This document shows positions 6,409 to 9,551 of a DNA stretch of 9,551 nt, piece by piece (the stretch's first letter is position 1; each line of letters opens with the position of its first letter). The notes under the pieces are model-generated. The model was not told where the DNA came from. It did not search any database and worked only from the letters and a program-made list of their open reading frames with translations. Location of the stretch: contig JANNFI010000105.1 of NCBI GenBank assembly GCA_031379665.1, positions 1 to 9,551 on the forward strand, given 5' to 3'. The translations under genes and the position numbers were made by a program. The DNA comes from SZUA-254 sp031379665 (GTDB lineage: Bacteria; Bacteroidota; Ignavibacteria; UBA10030; SZUA-254).

Positions 6409-7677
6409 ATGGCAAACGCAAACAAGAAATCGAAGAAGAAGATCATCATCATCTCGGTGCTCGGCGCCGTGCTGGTCGTGCTCGCGCTCCTGGTGATCCT
6501 CGGCGGCAAGAACGAGGAGGTGGTACAGGTTCAGACCGAAAAGGTCGGGCTGAGGACCATCACGCAAACCGTGCTCTCCACCGGGAAGATCTACCCCGAG
6601 ATCCAGGTGCTGATCTCGCCCGAGGTGAGCGGCGAGATCACCGAGCTCCCCGTGAAGGAAGGTCAGAGGGTGGCCAAAGGCGACCTGCTGATGAAAATCA
6701 AGCCGGACATCTACGTCGCCTCGAGGGAACGCGCGGCCGCGGGGCTCGCTTCGGCGAAGGCGGGCCTCACGCAGGGAGAATCAGAATTCAAGCGTGCAAC
6801 CGAACTGTTCCAGAAAGGCCTGATCTCCCAGTCGGAGCTCGAAAACGCCCAGACCACCTTTGAAACGAGGCGGGCGCTCTACGACCAGGCCCAGGCTGGT
6901 CTCGATCAGGCGAGCACGGACCTCCGCAAGACCACGATCTACGCCCCGATGCCCGGCACCATCAGCGCCCTGACGGTCGAAGAAGGCGAACGGGTGCTCG
7001 GCACGCAGCAGTTCCAGGGCACGCAGGTGATGACCGTCGCTGACCTCTCCAACATGGAGGCGAGGGTGGACGTGGGCGAGAACGACATCGTCCTGATCTC
7101 GCTCGGCGACACCGTCAGGATCGAGGTCGACGCGATCACCAACAAGAAGCTGACCGGCATCGTGTACGAGATCGGGAACACGGCCAAGACCAAGGGTATG
7201 GGAACGCAGGAGGAAGTCACGAATTTCGAGGTGAAGATCCGTATCGTCGACAAGGAGCCGAGGCTCCGCCCCGGGATGTCGATGAACGCCACGATCGAGA
7301 CGGATACAAAGGTGAACGTGCTCACCGTGCCGATCCAGAGCGTCACCGTGAGGATGCCGGAGATGATGATGGAGGGGGGACCCCCCGAGGGGGACGGCGA
7401 CGAGGACGCGAGCGCGATGCCGGCGAACAACGCCAAGGCCAAAAAGAAGGCTGAAAAACCGAAGGAGGTCGTGTTCATGGTGGAGGACAACATCGTGAAA
7501 TCGTACGAAGTGACGCGGGGGATCTCGGACGACGACTATACTGAGATCGTCGCGGGGATCAAGGAAAACCAGGATGTTGTCTCCGGGAGCTACAAGGCGA
7601 TCAACCGGGAGCTCAAGGAGGGCGCAAAGGTGCGGGTCGAGAACGAGCCGAAGAAGGACAAACCCAGCGCGCCCTGA
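6409..7677 (+). CDS. HlyD/MacA-like periplasmic adaptor (membrane fusion protein)
   Basis: This 422-residue adaptor links the inner-membrane ABC transporter to the TolC-like channel. A lysine-rich N-terminus (6-11) precedes one membrane anchor (~12-32) with no lipoprotein cysteine. A lipoyl/barrel-sandwich half lies at ~60-98 (STGKIYPE, then VSGEITELPVKEGQRVAKGDLL). A helical hairpin (~100-172; ELFQKGLISQSELENAQTTFE) docks on the channel, the second lipoyl half is at ~175-212 (APMPGTISALTVEEGERV), and a beta-barrel domain runs to ~305. The membrane-proximal domain (~306-412) is interrupted at 316-352 by a low-complexity insert that is Met-rich, then acidic, then lysine-rich. The tail is charged (EPKKDKPSAP). 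An upstream GGAAAGCAGG is at most a weak ribosome binding site. The ATPase gene begins 35 bases downstream. The family call is firm; the transported substrate is unknown. Confidence 0.88.
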   Translation: MANANKKSKKKIIIISVLGAVLVVLALLVILGGKNEEVVQVQTEKVGLRTITQTVLSTGKIYPEIQVLISPEVSGEITELPVKEGQRVAKGDLLMKIKPDIYVASRERAAAGLASAKAGLTQGESEFKRATELFQKGLISQSELENAQTTFETRRALYDQAQAGLDQASTDLRKTTIYAPMPGTISALTVEEGERVLGTQQFQGTQVMTVADLSNMEARVDVGENDIVLISLGDTVRIEVDAITNKKLTGIVYEIGNTAKTKGMGTQEEVTNFEVKIRIVDKEPRLRPGMSMNATIETDTKVNVLTVPIQSVTVRMPEMMMEGGPPEGDGDEDASAMPANNAKAKKKAEKPKEVVFMVEDNIVKSYEVTRGISDDDYTEIVAGIKENQDVVSGSYKAINRELKEGAKVRVENEPKKDKPSAP

Positions 7678-7712
7678 CCAGGACATCAGCGATTAAACGG
7701 AACGAACCCCTT

Positions 7713-8429
7713 ATGCAGAATTCACACGTCATCCACCTCCAGCAGATCACCAAGTCGTACGACATGGGCGGCGTCGAGCAGGTCAACGCCCTCCGGGGGG
7801 TCACAGTCGAGATCCGGAAGAACGAGTACGTGGCCATCATGGGCCCGTCCGGATCGGGGAAGTCGACCCTGATGAACATCATCGGCTGCCTCGACACCCC
7901 CACGTCCGGCCGGTACGAGTTCAACGGGGTGAACGTCAGCGAGATGAACGACAACCAGCTGGCGAAGGTGAGGAACAAGGAGATCGGGTTCGTCTTTCAG
8001 ACCTTCAACCTCCTGGCGAGGTCCGACGCGCTCCACAACGTCGAGCTCCCGCTCATCTACGCCGGCATCCCGTCCTCAGAGCGCAAGCGCCAGGCCACGG
8101 AAGTGCTGCAGCACGTCGGGCTGGGCGACCGCATCCACCACAAGCCGAACGAGCTCTCCGGCGGGCAGCGCCAGCGCGTTGCCATCGCCCGGGCGCTCGT
8201 GAACAACCCGTCGATCCTCCTGGCCGACGAACCGACGGGAAACCTGGATTCGAAGACCGGCGACGAGATTATGATCCTCTTCGAGGAACTGCACCGGCTC
8301 GGTAACACCATCATCCTCGTCACACACGAGGAATACATCGCGGAACACGCCCACAGGATCATCAGGGTCCGTGACGGCGAGGTCGCCAGCGACGAGACTG
8401 TCTCGAAGCGTACCGTCGTCAAGGGATAG
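7713..8429 (+). CDS. ABC transporter ATP-binding protein, MacB/LolD type
   Basis: This 238-residue cytoplasmic ATPase is complete and has every nucleotide-binding motif. Walker A is GPSGSGKST (44-52). The Q-loop Q96 is in FQTFNLL. The signature is LSGGQRQRVAIARAL (148-162). Walker B is ILLADE (168-173) with catalytic E173, followed by the D-loop NLD. The H-loop is H205 in VTHE. Length and motif wording match the MacB/LolD/FtsE group, which powers extraction or export through MacB-type permeases rather than classical import. In E. coli MacB the ATPase and permease are one polypeptide; here they are separate adjacent genes. No Shine-Dalgarno is visible in the 35-base gap before the ATG. The stop TAG (8427-8429) runs into the next gene's ribosome binding site, which suggests balanced synthesis of the two subunits. 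Confidence 0.92.
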   Translation: MQNSHVIHLQQITKSYDMGGVEQVNALRGVTVEIRKNEYVAIMGPSGSGKSTLMNIIGCLDTPTSGRYEFNGVNVSEMNDNQLAKVRNKEIGFVFQTFNLLARSDALHNVELPLIYAGIPSSERKRQATEVLQHVGLGDRIHHKPNELSGGQRQRVAIARALVNNPSILLADEPTGNLDSKTGDEIMILFEELHRLGNTIILVTHEEYIAEHAHRIIRVRDGEVASDETVSKRTVVKG

Positions 8430-8433
8430 GAGG
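8428..8433 (+). promoter_or_regulatory. Ribosome binding site of the permease gene
   Basis: AGGAGG overlaps the ATPase stop codon and lies 11 bases before the permease ATG at 8445. A second AAGGA at 8435-8439 has a closer 5-base spacing. Together they support ATG 8445 as the start. Confidence 0.55.
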
Positions 8434-8444
8434 GAAGGACGCCG

Positions 8445-9551
8445 ATGAATCTACTGCTCGAACTCAGGGAGGGCCTGCTGATCGCCTTCCGCGCGATCAG
8501 GGCGAACAAGATGCGGTCCGTGCTCACCACGCTCGGAATCATCATCGGCATTGTCGCGGTCACCGGAATGGCCACGGCGATCGACGGCCTGAACAAGGCG
8601 TTCGAGAAGAGCGCCAAGGCCTTTGGGACCGACATTCTGTATGTGCAGAAATTCCCCTGGATTTCGAACGACGACTGGGACCTTATGCGGTACCGGCCCG
8701 ACATCAAGAAGGAATACGTCGACGCGATCGAGCGCCAGGCGAAGCTCTCAGCCGCCGCGGCGCCCGTCGTGGGCCGCCGGATGGCGGTGACGAACGGCAA
8801 CTACACGCTCGGGGACGCCTCCGTGACCGGCACGACGCACAACTACAACGACGCCTCGGGCAATATCAACCTCGACGGCCGGTTCTTCAGCGCCGAGGAG
8901 TCCGACGGCGGACGCCCGGTCTGCGTCATTGGCGCCGTCGTCGCCGAGAAGCTCTTCCCCACCGGCGACCCGGTCGGTCAAACGATCCGGATCGGCGGCG
9001 CGCCACACCTGGTCCTCGGCGTCTACGAAAAACAGGGCGGCCTCTGGGGCCGCTTCACCTCCGACAACCGCGTCTACATCCCCCTCAAAGCCTTCGAGAA
9101 CCGCTTCGGCTCGCGCCGCTGGGTCACGATCAACGTCCGGGTCGCCGACGTGAACGACATCGAAAACGCGAAGCTGGAGCTGGAGGGCGTGCTTCGCAAG
9201 CTCCGGCGCATCGAACCGGGGAAGGAAAATAATTTCAACATCAACGCGCAGGAGATCCTGACGCAGACGTTCGGCGCGTTCACGATGGTTGTCGGCGGGG
9301 TCGGGCTTTCCATCACCCTGCTCTCGCTGCTGGTGGGCGGGATCGGCATCATGAACATCATGTTCGTGTCGGTGACCGAACGAACCAGGGAGATCGGCAT
9401 CCGGAAGGCCATCGGGGCCAGAAAACGTACGATCCTGATGCAGTTCCTCATCGAGGCCGCCGCGCTCTGCCTGATCGGGGGCCTCATCGGGGTCGCCTTC
9501 GCGTTCATCCTCGTCCAGATCGTCAGCAAGGTCTTCGAACTCGAGGCTGCA
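8445..9551 (+). CDS. MacB/FtsX-family ABC transporter permease, 3' end beyond the window
   Basis: The frame is open from ATG 8445 to the last base, giving 369 codons without a stop. The family is usually a little over 400 residues, so probably only the last membrane helix region is missing. A short cytoplasmic start (LLIAFRAIRANKMRSVLTTLG) leads into membrane helix 1 (~27-47). A large periplasmic MacB-type domain (~48-275) follows, with KFPWISNDDWD (69-79) and the DGRFFS element (144-149). Helix 2 (~279-308) runs into the hallmark cytoplasmic motif NIMFVSVTERTREIGIRKAIGA (from 304), and helix 3 is at ~335-358. The protein should dimerise with two copies of the ATPase and couple ATP hydrolysis to movement of the periplasmic domain against the adaptor (mechanotransmission known for MacB). 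Alternatives such as a LolC/E-like lipoprotein extractor are less likely, given the adaptor and channel genes directly upstream. The substrate is unknown. Confidence 0.9.
   Translation, partial: MNLLLELREGLLIAFRAIRANKMRSVLTTLGIIIGIVAVTGMATAIDGLNKAFEKSAKAFGTDILYVQKFPWISNDDWDLMRYRPDIKKEYVDAIERQAKLSAAAAPVVGRRMAVTNGNYTLGDASVTGTTHNYNDASGNINLDGRFFSAEESDGGRPVCVIGAVVAEKLFPTGDPVGQTIRIGGAPHLVLGVYEKQGGLWGRFTSDNRVYIPLKAFENRFGSRRWVTINVRVADVNDIENAKLELEGVLRKLRRIEPGKENNFNINAQEILTQTFGAFTMVVGGVGLSITLLSLLVGGIGIMNIMFVSVTERTREIGIRKAIGARKRTILMQFLIEAAALCLIGGLIGVAFAFILVQIVSKVFELEAA

Noticed and set aside
1..9551. Search for CRISPR arrays, tRNA or rRNA genes, insertion sequences and attachment sites
   Set aside because: No regularly spaced repeats, cloverleaf-like genes, transposase or integrase frames, or flanking terminal repeats were seen on either strand.

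Overview
The window holds seven genes, all on the plus strand and closely packed, and it has two functional halves. Apart from the first ~150 bases the DNA is GC-rich with strong G/C preference at third codon positions. An outer-membrane TolC-type channel and a GnnA-type sugar-nucleotide dehydrogenase point to a Gram-negative bacterium. The style of the MacB-like permease, the adaptor and the HD-containing tRNA nucleotidyltransferase resembles the Bacteroidota/Chlorobiota/Ignavibacteriota (FCB) group. That placement rests on remembered family resemblance, not on a search, and is tentative. I see no mobile element, CRISPR array, tRNA or rRNA.

Bases 1-153 are an AT-rich leader (53 G/C of 150, about 35%). 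It contains an extended Shine-Dalgarno-like stretch with no obvious start codon behind it, and a match to the Bacteroidota -7 promoter consensus close to the first gene. Bases 154-4820 hold four genes in a probable operon: a HAD-family phosphatase, a multi-pass GT-C (ArnT/GT39-like) membrane glycosyltransferase, a Gfo/Idh/MocA oxidoreductase of the UDP-GlcNAc 3-dehydrogenase (GnnA) type, and a CCA-adding/poly(A) polymerase-family tRNA nucleotidyltransferase with an HD domain. Two junctions (HAD/glycosyltransferase and oxidoreductase/nucleotidyltransferase) are 4-base GTGA overlaps. At the third, the ribosome binding site of the oxidoreductase overlaps the stop codon of the glycosyltransferase. 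All three suggest translational coupling.

After a 100-base gap, bases 4921-9551 encode a complete-looking tripartite export system in the order outer-membrane channel, periplasmic adaptor, ABC ATPase, MacB/FtsX-type permease. The permease is cut by the window end after 369 codons. The expected machine is MacAB-TolC-like: the ATPase and permease form the inner-membrane motor, the adaptor spans the periplasm and the TolC-like protein forms the exit duct. The substrate cannot be read from sequence.

I found no clear previously undescribed system. The points most worth a second look are the GnnA-type dehydrogenase placed next to a GT-C glycosyltransferase with no visible aminotransferase, the orphan extended Shine-Dalgarno and promoter-like box in the AT-rich leader, and the Met/acidic/Lys-rich insert with an inverted G6/C6 tract in the adaptor.
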